Assembly: GCF_004362055.1 (NCBI RefSeq) | Contig: NZ_SNXB01000006.1 | Span: 186,001-250,000, forward strand | Origin: Flavobacterium sp. 245 | Lineage (GTDB): Bacteria > Bacteroidota > Bacteroidia > Flavobacteriales > Flavobacteriaceae | Reading direction: 5' to 3' | Length of the DNA: 64,000 nt | Shown here: one piece after another, positions 7,758-15,773 of the stretch | How the letters are laid out: each line of letters begins with the position of its first letter | Position numbering within the stretch: the stretch's first letter is position 1 | The notes under the pieces: generated by a model | Seen by the model: the letters and a program-made list of their open reading frames with translations, nothing else | The model's database searches: none | Told to the model about the DNA's origin: nothing | Made by a program: the position numbers and the translations under genes

Positions 7758-9557
7758 TTATTCGGCTAATACTTCACTGATTTTTTGTTCTAATTCCTCG
7801 ATAGAGTTCCATTCTGTGCAATTGACTGGTGGTTGAGCTTCAAAGTTTATTAATGCTTTTAATAAATTTTCTACTATGTCAAATAATTCAGGGCTTTCTT
7901 CTAACTTCCTTAAGGCATTATATGGTTTTTCACCTTCTGCTACTTCTCCAAAATATGCTTCTTCAAAGTTTGGTAGAGATGCTAATAATCTATTTGATGT
8001 ACTTATTGGTTTTGCATTAATCTCATTTAAAATATTTGGATTATTTCCCCAAGCAGGATTTGCCATTTCTTTCCCTTTTTTTGTAGTAATTCTAGGTTTG
8101 TCGCAATCGTGCAATACAGAATAATCAGAACCAAAATGATTTAATATTTTGATTAAAGAAACTATTGTCGCTTTTCCTCTCGCTCTAATAATATTTATAT
8201 TTTTATAAAGTTCAGGTTTTTGTCTCTTAATATAATTAAAAGCTGTGTATTCTGTATCTCCTTCAACAACAACTACCTTTCCTCCAAAGAAAAATTCTGC
8301 AACATATGGGTCACATAAATTCAACAGTTTTAAATTTCTTTTGTCATCTTCATCTAGTTGCACTCTATCAGGTCTGAAAACAGTAGTTCCTATTATTTCA
8401 CCTTTTTCTGTTTTTTCTACTTTAATAATTGTCGTATTATCTTTTGAAAAATCAATGAAGATAGGTGAGTGTGTTGTTACCATTACTTGCCAATTTCCTG
8501 TTTCTGGTAATTCGTATAATAAATTACATGCTTCCCGAATAGCATTAGGATGCAAGCAAATTTCCGGTTCGTCAATTAGCAACAAATGAGGTCTTGAAAT
8601 AGAACCCTCTGGTTTTATTTTTTGATTGTTTTCAGATATAAATTTTATAGCAGTCCATAAGAGTGTTCGTCTTGCTCCACTACCTTGTCTATCGATTGTA
8701 CTTAAATAACCATCACTTGGCCCCATTAGTAATTGTGAATCTGCTTTAAAAAGATTTATAGCACTATCTAAATTATCTTCTGCTTTTGCATCAAAATCAA
8801 TAATATAATTAGGAAAAACTTTACTTATTAAACTTGTTAATTCAGTATTAACTTCGTCTATTTGTTCTTGTGCTTCTTCTAGAATTCTTTTTTGTAAATC
8901 TTTAACTTGTCTTATTAATTTTTGATAATCATTTTCTTCAGCTCCTTCTTCATTATTCGGTTTTTTATAATTTTTGACTCTTTCATTTAGAGCTTGCATT
9001 AATAATTTTTTAATTTCTTCAGCTTGCTTTTCAGGTGAATCAAAAGCATCAACTTTATGTGGCTCAGGTCTTCTTGAATTTGCTACGTTTGGTGCTCCCC
9101 AAGGAACGTTTGTACTCCAAATTTGTTCTTCTACATCCCAACCTTGTCTAATTGGTTTTCCTTCGGCCTGCCAACTAAATTTTTCTTTTACAATTAAATC
9201 ACCATTATCAAGGGTTTCAATCCATTTGTCTCCTGGTGCATTATCAAATACTCTTGTATGAATTTCAATTTCTGGCAAATTATCAGGGTCAATTTTGTTA
9301 TTAGGAAAATCTTCTAGATATAAATTAGCTTTTGCAGAGCCTTGCGACATTGCTAATTCATAAGCTTTTAATATTGAACTTTTTCCAACATTATTAGCTC
9401 CAACTAAAACAACAATTTCATTCAAATCTATTTCAACAGGAGTCGACCCAATACATCGGTAATTCTTAATTGTTAACTTGGTTAATTTTGGCTTAAGTAC
9501 TTCAGGGTTTTCAGATACTAATGAAATTTCTACTTCTGTTTTTTTAGCTTTAGCCAT
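7758..9557 (-). CDS. OLD-family ATP-dependent endonuclease (ABC ATPase plus TOPRIM)
   Basis: This 599-residue protein has an N-terminal SMC/ABC-type ATPase: Walker A GANNVGKSS at 53-61, signature QGSGARR near 291-297, Walker B LLLIDEPE at 325-332 and the H-loop His in TTHSP near 363. A TOPRIM nuclease domain follows: Glu432 in VVVVEGDTEY, and Asp484/Asp486 in VLHDCDKP. An acidic coiled-coil insert spans about residues 175-245. OLD nucleases act in phage exclusion (P2 Old) and as GajA of Gabija. No UvrD-like GajB gene adjoins, so this is a single-gene OLD rather than Gabija. It is flanked by repeats B (downstream) and C (upstream). Confidence 0.88.
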   Translation of the reverse strand: MAKAKKTEVEISLVSENPEVLKPKLTKLTIKNYRCIGSTPVEIDLNEIVVLVGANNVGKSSILKAYELAMSQGSAKANLYLEDFPNNKIDPDNLPEIEIHTRVFDNAPGDKWIETLDNGDLIVKEKFSWQAEGKPIRQGWDVEEQIWSTNVPWGAPNVANSRRPEPHKVDAFDSPEKQAEEIKKLLMQALNERVKNYKKPNNEEGAEENDYQKLIRQVKDLQKRILEEAQEQIDEVNTELTSLISKVFPNYIIDFDAKAEDNLDSAINLFKADSQLLMGPSDGYLSTIDRQGSGARRTLLWTAIKFISENNQKIKPEGSISRPHLLLIDEPEICLHPNAIREACNLLYELPETGNWQVMVTTHSPIFIDFSKDNTTIIKVEKTEKGEIIGTTVFRPDRVQLDEDDKRNLKLLNLCDPYVAEFFFGGKVVVVEGDTEYTAFNYIKRQKPELYKNINIIRARGKATIVSLIKILNHFGSDYSVLHDCDKPRITTKKGKEMANPAWGNNPNILNEINAKPISTSNRLLASLPNFEEAYFGEVAEGEKPYNALRKLEESPELFDIVENLLKALINFEAQPPVNCTEWNSIEELEQKISEVLAE

Positions 9558-9583
9558 TTATAGGGTTTTTTGGGTTATTATTG

Positions 9584-9790
9584 CGGGTAACTTACTTATT
9601 TAGGCGATAAAATTGCTTAAATAAGTACTATTGTGGATGGCTTTTATGCCATTCTTTAAATTTTTAAATCAAACGTACAAAAAACCGCTTTTGTTTTATT
9701 TTACGGTTTTCCAAAATCTGTCTAAGTATTAGGTTGCAAAATAATTTTTTTAGGAAAGACATAGATACCGTATAAATACCTGTTTTTAAT
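9584..9790. repeat. Cassette spacer repeat C (pair with 11329-11526)
   Basis: This ~205-bp imperfect direct repeat aligns end to end with 11329-11526. Shared blocks include GCGATAAAATT, TTAAATAAGT, TTATGCCATT, GTGCAAAATAATT-like sequence and a 20-base identity (TACCGTATAAATACCTGTTT). Both copies keep a hairpin (ACTTATTTA/TAAATAAGT here) and an ATGGC/GCCAT-type mini-hairpin. It lies between kwaB-like and OLD genes and accounts for much of the 365-bp gap there. Confidence 0.75.
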
Positions 9791-9804
9791 TTTTATTGAG
9801 AAGA

Positions 9805-9827
9805 GAAAAAGATGCCAAAGCATCTTT
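9805..9827 (-). terminator. Terminator of the Kiwa-like operon
   Basis: An AAAGATGC (9808-9815)/GCATCTTT (9820-9827) stem with a 4-nt loop is followed on the minus strand by TTTTT. It lies ~95 bp after the kwaB-like stop. Confidence 0.6.
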
Positions 9828-9922
9828 AAAATTTCATTGTTAACGTTTAGGGTTTGCGTTGTGGTTAATCATATAACATCCAATTTCACCAATCATCTAT
9901 GTTAGCAGCTGCCTTAATTGTC

Positions 9923-10735
9923 TTAAATACTAATTATAGAATTTGCAACTCTTTTTTCGCCACCAACTTGTGTTGTGTAAAATCTTTGCTCAATTCCCCA
10001 TAAAACAAATTTTAAATCATCATCATTTTCAATTTTGAATTTACCATTCTCATATGTAACGTGTCCATATGCATTTGTGTAATCGTAAATAGCTATTTTT
10101 TCGTCATCTGATAGCTTGTTTAATGTTTCATTCACTAAAGCTATACGTTTTCTATTTGGTACCGTAACTTGGATTGCTCCATAATCTTGTGATACTTCAA
10201 GGAAATCGCTTTCTAAAAAGGTTTGAGTTTCAACTTCTGTTGCTTCTTTATATAATTGATCCATTCCTTTAAAAATTTTTTGAGCTGCAGTCAATTTTTT
10301 AAAGTACAAAGTGTCATTTAGTTTGTTGTAAATGGCATCTGCAAATGGATTTATTGTAATAATTGGTTTTTCAGTTTCTAAAGTTAATTCCTCAATTGAA
10401 AACCATTTTTTACTAATGAAGAAACTTGAATTAATAATTTGAAAAAAATATAGATTATCTTGAACAGTGCAAATAAACGATAGTTTCTTTAAATCTGATT
10501 TCAATATTTGGTCGTGTTCAACGGTGTTTAATTCATTTGTTAAAAAATCTAAACAATATCCTGATTCTGAAAAATTTGTCAATTGATAAATTTCTTCATT
10601 TTCGATTAAAGTTGCTGGATTATAATCTATACCATTTAGTATAAGTTCAGCAGTGTTATAAACTTCAGTTTCTGTTTCAATAACTCGAAACATTTTTTGT
10701 TTTCTTTTTACTTTTCCGAATATGTAGTTTGCCAT
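9923..10735 (-). CDS. kwaB: KwaB-like (DUF4868) defence protein
   Basis: This 270-residue soluble protein looks like the DUF4868 family, the KwaB component of the Kiwa anti-phage system. The family-like stretches are FKGMDQLYKEATEVETQTFL, the basic NRKRIALVNE and the C-terminal LKFVLWGIEQRFYTTQ followed by RVANS. Kiwa couples a four-helix membrane protein, KwaA, to KwaB, which acts against phage DNA replication or late transcription after envelope sensing. The membrane-protein gene lies immediately upstream with an 8-bp gap, the expected order. The assignment is from pattern memory rather than a database search. The pair is bracketed by repeats C and D. Confidence 0.7.
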   Translation of the reverse strand: MANYIFGKVKRKQKMFRVIETETEVYNTAELILNGIDYNPATLIENEEIYQLTNFSESGYCLDFLTNELNTVEHDQILKSDLKKLSFICTVQDNLYFFQIINSSFFISKKWFSIEELTLETEKPIITINPFADAIYNKLNDTLYFKKLTAAQKIFKGMDQLYKEATEVETQTFLESDFLEVSQDYGAIQVTVPNRKRIALVNETLNKLSDDEKIAIYDYTNAYGHVTYENGKFKIENDDDLKFVLWGIEQRFYTTQVGGEKRVANSIISI

Positions 10736-10743
10736 AATAATGA

Positions 10744-11265
10744 TTATAAGTCTATAAATGTATAATTGTTTATTCTTTTAAGATTTTCGAACCCATCTTC
10801 ACCGGGAACTTTAAGTTTTTTTCTTGTGATTAAAAATATTTTCACATTACTAGCTGTTTTTATAAAATAAAAATGATACCCAAAAAATAAAAAAATCGGA
10901 TTAAAATAAAGTGTCTGCGATAAATATGTAAAAACATAAATGATTGCAAAAACAACTATTAATGTCGGAATATCACTAATCCCCAGTGAAACAAAAAAAT
11001 AGCCTAAATAGGTAGGTAAAAAATTGTTATTAGCTAATTCTATTTCAGTAACAGAATTACTTCTTAAAATATCATTAGGTAATTTTAAAGCAACCAAAAA
11101 GCTTAAAGCAGTTAAAATTATTGGAATTAATATAAAAATTGCCCAAGAATAATAGATGGAATAATTATCTAGGATATTGAATCCATATTTTTCTTTTATT
11201 AGATAAACTACAACAATTAACCAAGTGGAATTAAATGCTAGGAAAAGTTGATAAAGGTATTTCAT
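10744..11265 (-). CDS. kwaA: KwaA-like four-helix membrane protein
   Basis: This 173-residue protein has four hydrophobic segments (about residues 7-23, 40-62, 85-105 and 108-130). A soluble C-terminal tail and the loop motif ANNNFLPTYLGYFF follow the pattern I associate with KwaA. In Kiwa, KwaA sits in the inner membrane, senses phage attack and holds KwaB. The frame extends 6 bases to a TTG at 11271, but the ATG at 11265 is preferred. It is followed 8 bp later by the kwaB-like gene. About 60 bp upstream lies repeat D, and ~310 bp upstream is a (GA)15 tract. Confidence 0.68.
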   Translation of the reverse strand: MKYLYQLFLAFNSTWLIVVVYLIKEKYGFNILDNYSIYYSWAIFILIPIILTALSFLVALKLPNDILRSNSVTEIELANNNFLPTYLGYFFVSLGISDIPTLIVVFAIIYVFTYLSQTLYFNPIFLFFGYHFYFIKTASNVKIFLITRKKLKVPGEDGFENLKRINNYTFIDL

Positions 11266-11328
11266 CTTCAAATATTTAATAGTCTATTAGTTTTTTTCCT
11301 TGTTTTGTGAATTCTTCCTATTGGTTGC

Positions 11329-11526
11329 CGTTAACTTAATTATTTAAGCGATAAAATTTCTTAAATAAGTTCCATTTTGGTTGGCTTTATGCCATTGTCC
11401 AAATTTCAAGACCAAACCTACCAAACCGTTTTCGTATTAGTTTATGGTTTTCCATAATCAGTGTCATAATAAGGTGCAAAATAATTCTTTAATGATGAAA
11501 AGCCTACCGTATAAATACCTGTTTAA
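11329..11526. repeat. Cassette spacer repeat D (pair with 9584-9790)
   Basis: This is the second copy of the ~200-bp repeat. The TTATTTAAG/CTTAAATAA hairpin and the GGCTTTATGCC motif are conserved with base changes relative to copy C. It lies just upstream of the kwaA-like gene and downstream of the small membrane protein gene in the same orientation. Confidence 0.75.
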
Positions 11527-11574
11527 TGCAAAAAAAATACTCTTGAAGGTATTTCTAAATATATTAGGATTAAG

Positions 11575-11609
<35 letters not shown>

Positions 11610-11614
11610 AAGTT

Positions 11615-11860
11615 TTAAAAAATGACAACTGCTACAGAGAATATTAGACCAGTAACAATTATAATAAAAGATAATACCATTAATATCCTTTCAATTAAGG
11701 TAATCAACCAGACTTGTTGATAGTTTTTGAAATGTTGTAAGCCACCAGAACCTCTGCGATTAAATCTGCGTTTATTAATTTTATATCTAATAAGAAACCC
11801 TAAAATAACAAAAAAGATTCCAATCGTAATTACAGTAAATTCAGAGTCAATAATTTTCAT
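11615..11860 (-). CDS. Small membrane protein, unknown function
   Basis: This 81-residue protein has an N-terminal hydrophobic helix (about residues 9-25, TVITIGIFFVILGFLI), a basic cytoplasmic-type loop (YKINKRRFNRRGSGG) and a second helix (about 52-80). The ATG is at 11860. I do not recognise a family. It lies between the XRE regulator and the Kiwa-like pair on the same strand and is followed by the GA tract and repeat D. It could be a separate cassette or a membrane accessory to the neighbouring defence genes. Confidence 0.5.
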   Translation of the reverse strand: MKIIDSEFTVITIGIFFVILGFLIRYKINKRRFNRRGSGGLQHFKNYQQVWLITLIERILMVLSFIIIVTGLIFSVAVVIF

Positions 11861-11950
11861 CTATGTATTAATTTACGATATAAAAATAACAAAAATTAGA
11901 TAAATTATTGTCTATCAATATAAAACATGAGAAAATGATGTCTATGCATC

Positions 11951-12211
11951 TTATTTATGAATATCAATTTTTTTTAGGTCAAAATCAAAATCAAGTAATT
12001 CCTTAGGATGAATTCCAAGACCTGTTGCGATACTTACTATTGTTTCAAGAGTTGGATTTCCTGTGCCAATTTCATATTTATGATAATTACTTGAATCAAA
12101 TTTTGTTGTACTATCAACTCCACTTAGAGTTTTTATTTTTTCTGCTCTAATTTTTTTTAAGTTTTCGCCAAAGGCTTTCTTATAAGCCTTCAAAAGTTCT
12201 TCCTTAGCCAT
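11951..12211 (-). CDS. XRE-family helix-turn-helix regulator
   Basis: This 86-residue protein has an XRE-type HTH (about residues 12-74). FGENLKKIRAEKIKTLSGV is helix 1-2, SNYHKYEIGTGNPTLETI is the recognition region, and IATGLGIHPKELLDF closes the fold. It probably represses its own promoter and perhaps the downstream antiviral array through the 38-bp perfect palindrome at 12250-12287, centred ~57 bp before its ATG. It is the first gene of the minus-strand array at 5.9-12.2 kb. C-like control proteins of restriction systems have similar size and operator symmetry. Confidence 0.85.
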   Translation of the reverse strand: MAKEELLKAYKKAFGENLKKIRAEKIKTLSGVDSTTKFDSSNYHKYEIGTGNPTLETIVSIATGLGIHPKELLDFDFDLKKIDIHK

Positions 12212-12249
12212 CGTACTATATTTTGAAGGAACAATATTTGACTTTTATT

Positions 12250-12287
12250 AAAAATATTTATGGTGATATATCACCATAAATATTTTT
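12250..12287. promoter_or_regulatory. 38-bp perfect palindrome, probable XRE operator
   Basis: The two 19-bp arms are perfectly complementary with no spacer, with core TGGTGATATATCACCA at 12261-12276. It lies 39-76 bp upstream of the XRE start codon, between the XRE gene (minus) and the ncRNA promoter (plus), so it could control both directions. Confidence 0.75.
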
Positions 12288-12326
12288 TTACATATATTTG
12301 TAACAATTCATTTGAAAATGAATTAA

Positions 12327-12334
12327 TATCTTTG
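12327..12334 (+). promoter_or_regulatory. -7 element of the candidate ncRNA
   Basis: TATCTTTG matches TANNTTTG exactly. The predicted transcript start is near 12341, just before the structured region. There is no TTG at the ideal spacing, although several TTTG/TTG triplets lie 12-26 bases upstream. Confidence 0.45.
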
Positions 12335-12340
12335 CGATTC

Positions 12341-12515
12341 TTCAAAACAAAATATTGAAGCATTCGCTTTGAATCTCGTTTCAGAAAATTGGCGTTTTTA
12401 AAACCACGAGATGATAAGTAAGATGCTCACGACCTTTTACGGGCGTGGGCTCACTTATTCGTGGTTGGGTATGCCAATGCCTCTGAAACAATAAGCTGAG
12501 TTCGCGCCTTTTTTA
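12341..12515 (+). ncRNA. Candidate highly structured non-coding RNA
   Basis: Five nested, collinear stems define a long interrupted hairpin. They are GTTTCAG 12378-12384 with 12483-12489, TTGGC 12389-12393 with 12473-12477, CCACGA 12404-12409 with 12459-12464, ATAAGT 12414-12419 with 12453-12458, and GCTCACG 12425-12431 with CGTGGGC 12444-12450. Outer bases (GAA-CTC with GAGTTC) extend the closing stem. The region is clearly GC-richer than its surroundings, has no coding frame, starts after a TANNTTTG box and ends at CGCGCC plus six T residues. The rod-with-bubbles shape recalls 6S RNA, but I cannot assign a family. A cis-acting leader of the SusC gene is the alternative. Confidence 0.55.
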
Positions 12516-12660
12516 TAATAACTCAGGTAACATTCAAAGTAAAATCTTCTTTTATTTTAAAGTTTCGCATTGCAAGTGTTGAACCTTTAATCAATGTAAT
12601 GTGAACTAAAAAAATTTATCCCTTTATGGTCATTAAGACGCTTACTTAATGCATAAAAAA

Positions 12661-12701
12661 ATGGCCCTCTACTTCGTCGACAAACTAGTATAGAGGACCA
12701 T
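12661..12701 (+). promoter_or_regulatory. Hairpin in the leader of the SusC gene
   Basis: The arms ATGGCCCTCTA (12661-12671) and TAGAGGACCAT (12691-12701) pair along 11 bp with one wobble, 39 bp before the SusC ATG. Leader hairpins before susC-type genes are possible sites of post-transcriptional control. Apart from the palindrome, ncRNA and this hairpin, 12212-12740 holds no gene. Confidence 0.5.
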
Positions 12702-12740
12702 AGCCAATCAAACCATCGTTTAACTAACCAATCCAATATT

Positions 12741-15700
12741 ATGAATAATTTTTCATTTTATAAGGATGGGAAAGCTCTTTATTGCCTATTTTTTATATGG
12801 CTTTGTTTTTCTTTCTCATCTCTTTATGCCACAAACTCCATTAGGCGTAGTATTTCATTTCCTCAACAGTTTCAGGTTCAGGGAACTATTAGCGACGGAT
12901 CTAATCCACTTCCTGGGGTAACGATTGCCATAAAAAACAAGCGTAATTCCGCAACTATTTCCGATTATAGCGGGCAGTATAATCTTTCTGCTTCGCCATC
13001 GGATACTTTGATTGTTTCCTTTATAGGATTCAAAACAGCATTTATCCCTATTCAGGATCGTAAAACAATAAATATTCTATTAGAGTATGATACCACAACT
13101 CTAAAGGAAGTGAAGGTCAATGCAGGCTACTATTCAATTAAAGAAAGCGAGCGTACAGGAAGCATTGCTCGAATAACTGCAAAAGATATTCAAACGCAGC
13201 CCGTAACTAATGTGCTTGCAGCTATGCAGGGGCGAATGGCGGGTGTTAATATCATTCAAACCACGGGGGTTCCCGGTGGAGGTTTTGATATTAAAATCCG
13301 TGGACAGAACAGTATTCGAAGTGATGGTAATAATCCCCTTTACATTATTGATGGTGTTCCATACGCCTCGGATCCTATCGGCTATAATCAGACATCCTCT
13401 ACATTTCCCACCGTTACAAGTCCGCTGAATAGTATAAATCCCGATACAATTGAAAGTATCGAAATACTTAAAGATGCTGATGCCACCTCGATTTATGGTT
13501 CAAGAGGTGCCAATGGTGTGGTGCTTATCACTACTAAAAAAGGAAAGGGTGGGAAAACTGCTGTGACTGTTAAAGCTACAACAGGCGCAGGAACAGTAAC
13601 TAAATTTATGAAACTGATGAGTACCGAGCAGTACATTGCTATGCGAAAACAAGCTTTTGTCAATGATGGTCTCACTCAGTATAATCCATGGGATTATGAT
13701 ATAAATGGAACATGGGATCAGAATCGTGAAACAGACTGGCAGAAAGAGTTTTTAGGAGGGACGTCGCAGATAACCGATCTGCAGGCTACACTCTCAGGTG
13801 GGTCTGATAAAACGCAGTTTTTATTAAGCAGTACCTATCATACAGAGTCTACCGTCTTTCCTGGTCAGTATATGTACAAGAAAGGAGGGACGCAGTTCAG
13901 CATGAGCCACCGTTCAGAAGATAACAAGTTCAAACTCACTTTTTCAGCAGGATACAATATTCAGGATAATGATCAGCCTGCATATGATCTTACTTCAATC
14001 TCAAGATATCTCGCTCCAAATGCTCCTGCACTGTATGACGCCTCCGGCAATTTAAATTGGGAAAATGGAACCTGGCAGAATCCGCTTCGTTTCAGAGATG
14101 CGAAGTTCAGGTCCAAAACAAATGATCTTGTGACCAGTGCCGTATTGTCGTATGATTTGCTGGATAATTTAGTTGTGAAAAGTAATTTTGGTTTTACAGA
14201 TTTAAGACACGAGGAAACCCGTACTTCTCCTTCCACCATTTATAATCCTGCTTTCCAGTTGACAAGCGCCTTTTCCGGTATTTATTTAAATAATACAGAC
14301 CGACAGTCCTGGATAGTGGAACCCCAGATAAGTTGGGAAAAAGAAACGACTTTTGGTAAAGTCAATATTCTGGTTGGAGGAACTTTCCAGAGCCAGACTA
14401 CTGAGCGGCTGTATCAATTCGGAAGCGGTTTCACATCAAATGACTTGATCTATGACCTTGCATCTGCAGCCACTGTGCGGGTTTTATACAGTGATGATGC
14501 CTTGTATAAATATCAGGCTTTCTTTGGAAGGATCAACTATAACTGGCAGGATCGTTATATTGTAAATCTTACAGGAAGGCGTGACGGCTCTAGCCGATTT
14601 GGACCGGGTAATCAATTTGCCAATTTCGGCGCTGTTGGGGCGGCATGGATTTTCACCAAAGAAAGATTTTTAAAAGATATTTCATGGCTGAGTTTTGGCA
14701 AACTGCGTGGCAGTTATGGAACAACTGGAAATGATCAGATTGGGGACTACCAGTTTCTCGACACTTATACCTCATCGGGCTTTAATTATGATTCCAATGT
14801 GGGATTACAGCCCTCACGGCTTTATAATCCTGACTTTGGATGGGAAACAAATAAAAAAATTGAAGCTGCTCTGGAGATGGGATTCTTGCAGGATAAAATA
14901 TTTGTAACAGGTGCGTGGTATCAGAATCGTTCCTCCAATCAGCTGGTGGGCATACCATTGGCAGGAACTACAGGATTTCAGTCCATGCAGGCCAATTTAG
15001 ATGCTGTTGTGCAAAACACAGGATTTGAATTCACTGTCCGTACTCAAAACTTCAATACTCAGAACTTTAAATGGACAACAAGCCTGAATCTTACTTTGGC
15101 AAGAAATGAGCTTATTGCTTTTCCCGGACTTTCTGCCTCAGCCTACAAAGAACAATATCGTATCGGTCAGCCCTTGAATATTGAGCTGAACTATAAATAT
15201 ACCGGTATAGACAGCCAGACCGGTGTTTATCTTTTCGAGGATCTTAATAAGGATGGTGTCATATCCTTTCCCGAAGACAGGCAGAGCGTTGTAGATTTCA
15301 ACCCGCAGTATTTTGGAGGACTGCAAAATGCGCTATCCTATAGAAGATTAAAGCTTGATTTTCTTTTTCAGTTTGTTAAACAGGAAACTAGAACTTTTTA
15401 TAATGGTGTCACTGGACAGATGTCTAATCAACCGGAAAGGGCAGCAGACAGCTGGACAAAGCCTGGAGATAATGCCTCCCAGCAGATTTATACCAGCGGT
15501 TATAATAGGGATGCGGTTACCGCCGACTATTTATTCAGGCAGAGTACAGGTTCCATAACAGACGGGTCTTTTATCCGATTGAAGAATATAGCCCTTTCCT
15601 ATGGCCTGCCTTTAAATATGAAAAGCACGCAGTGCCAGCTAATCCTGCAGGGACAAAATCTGCTCACTTTTACAAAATATAAGGATGGGGATCCTGAATC

Positions 15701-15764
15701 TATTGGTTCCAGGTCTCTGCCGCCATTGAAAATTATTACTGCTGGAATCCAGCTCACTTTTTAA
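12741..15764 (+). CDS. SusC/RagA-type TonB-dependent outer-membrane transporter
   Basis: This 1007-residue protein has an N-terminal signal segment, then a CarboxypepD_reg-like domain (about residues 47-125: VQGTISDGSNPLPGVTIAI). The plug follows, with the SusC signature motifs IKIRGQNSIRSDGNNPLYII and DADATSIYGSRGANGVVLIT, then a 22-strand barrel ending in an aromatic C-terminus (ITAGIQLTF). It imports an oligomer across the outer membrane with TonB energy and a SusD lid. The SusD gene follows 9 bp later, and an S9 peptidase rather than a glycosidase follows that, so peptides are a plausible substrate. Length and motifs are normal for the family. Confidence 0.93.
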   Translation: MNNFSFYKDGKALYCLFFIWLCFSFSSLYATNSIRRSISFPQQFQVQGTISDGSNPLPGVTIAIKNKRNSATISDYSGQYNLSASPSDTLIVSFIGFKTAFIPIQDRKTINILLEYDTTTLKEVKVNAGYYSIKESERTGSIARITAKDIQTQPVTNVLAAMQGRMAGVNIIQTTGVPGGGFDIKIRGQNSIRSDGNNPLYIIDGVPYASDPIGYNQTSSTFPTVTSPLNSINPDTIESIEILKDADATSIYGSRGANGVVLITTKKGKGGKTAVTVKATTGAGTVTKFMKLMSTEQYIAMRKQAFVNDGLTQYNPWDYDINGTWDQNRETDWQKEFLGGTSQITDLQATLSGGSDKTQFLLSSTYHTESTVFPGQYMYKKGGTQFSMSHRSEDNKFKLTFSAGYNIQDNDQPAYDLTSISRYLAPNAPALYDASGNLNWENGTWQNPLRFRDAKFRSKTNDLVTSAVLSYDLLDNLVVKSNFGFTDLRHEETRTSPSTIYNPAFQLTSAFSGIYLNNTDRQSWIVEPQISWEKETTFGKVNILVGGTFQSQTTERLYQFGSGFTSNDLIYDLASAATVRVLYSDDALYKYQAFFGRINYNWQDRYIVNLTGRRDGSSRFGPGNQFANFGAVGAAWIFTKERFLKDISWLSFGKLRGSYGTTGNDQIGDYQFLDTYTSSGFNYDSNVGLQPSRLYNPDFGWETNKKIEAALEMGFLQDKIFVTGAWYQNRSSNQLVGIPLAGTTGFQSMQANLDAVVQNTGFEFTVRTQNFNTQNFKWTTSLNLTLARNELIAFPGLSASAYKEQYRIGQPLNIELNYKYTGIDSQTGVYLFEDLNKDGVISFPEDRQSVVDFNPQYFGGLQNALSYRRLKLDFLFQFVKQETRTFYNGVTGQMSNQPERAADSWTKPGDNASQQIYTSGYNRDAVTADYLFRQSTGSITDGSFIRLKNIALSYGLPLNMKSTQCQLILQGQNLLTFTKYKDGDPESIGSRSLPPLKIITAGIQLTF

Positions 15765-15773
15765 TACTTTGTC

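Noticed and set aside
7758..9557. Gabija system (GajA)
   Set aside because: The OLD protein fits GajA-like domains, but no UvrD-type GajB helicase gene is adjacent. Repeats separate it from the neighbours.
12341..12515. Retron msr-msd or CRISPR-associated RNA
   Set aside because: No reverse transcriptase or cas gene is nearby, and no repeat-spacer pattern exists in the window.
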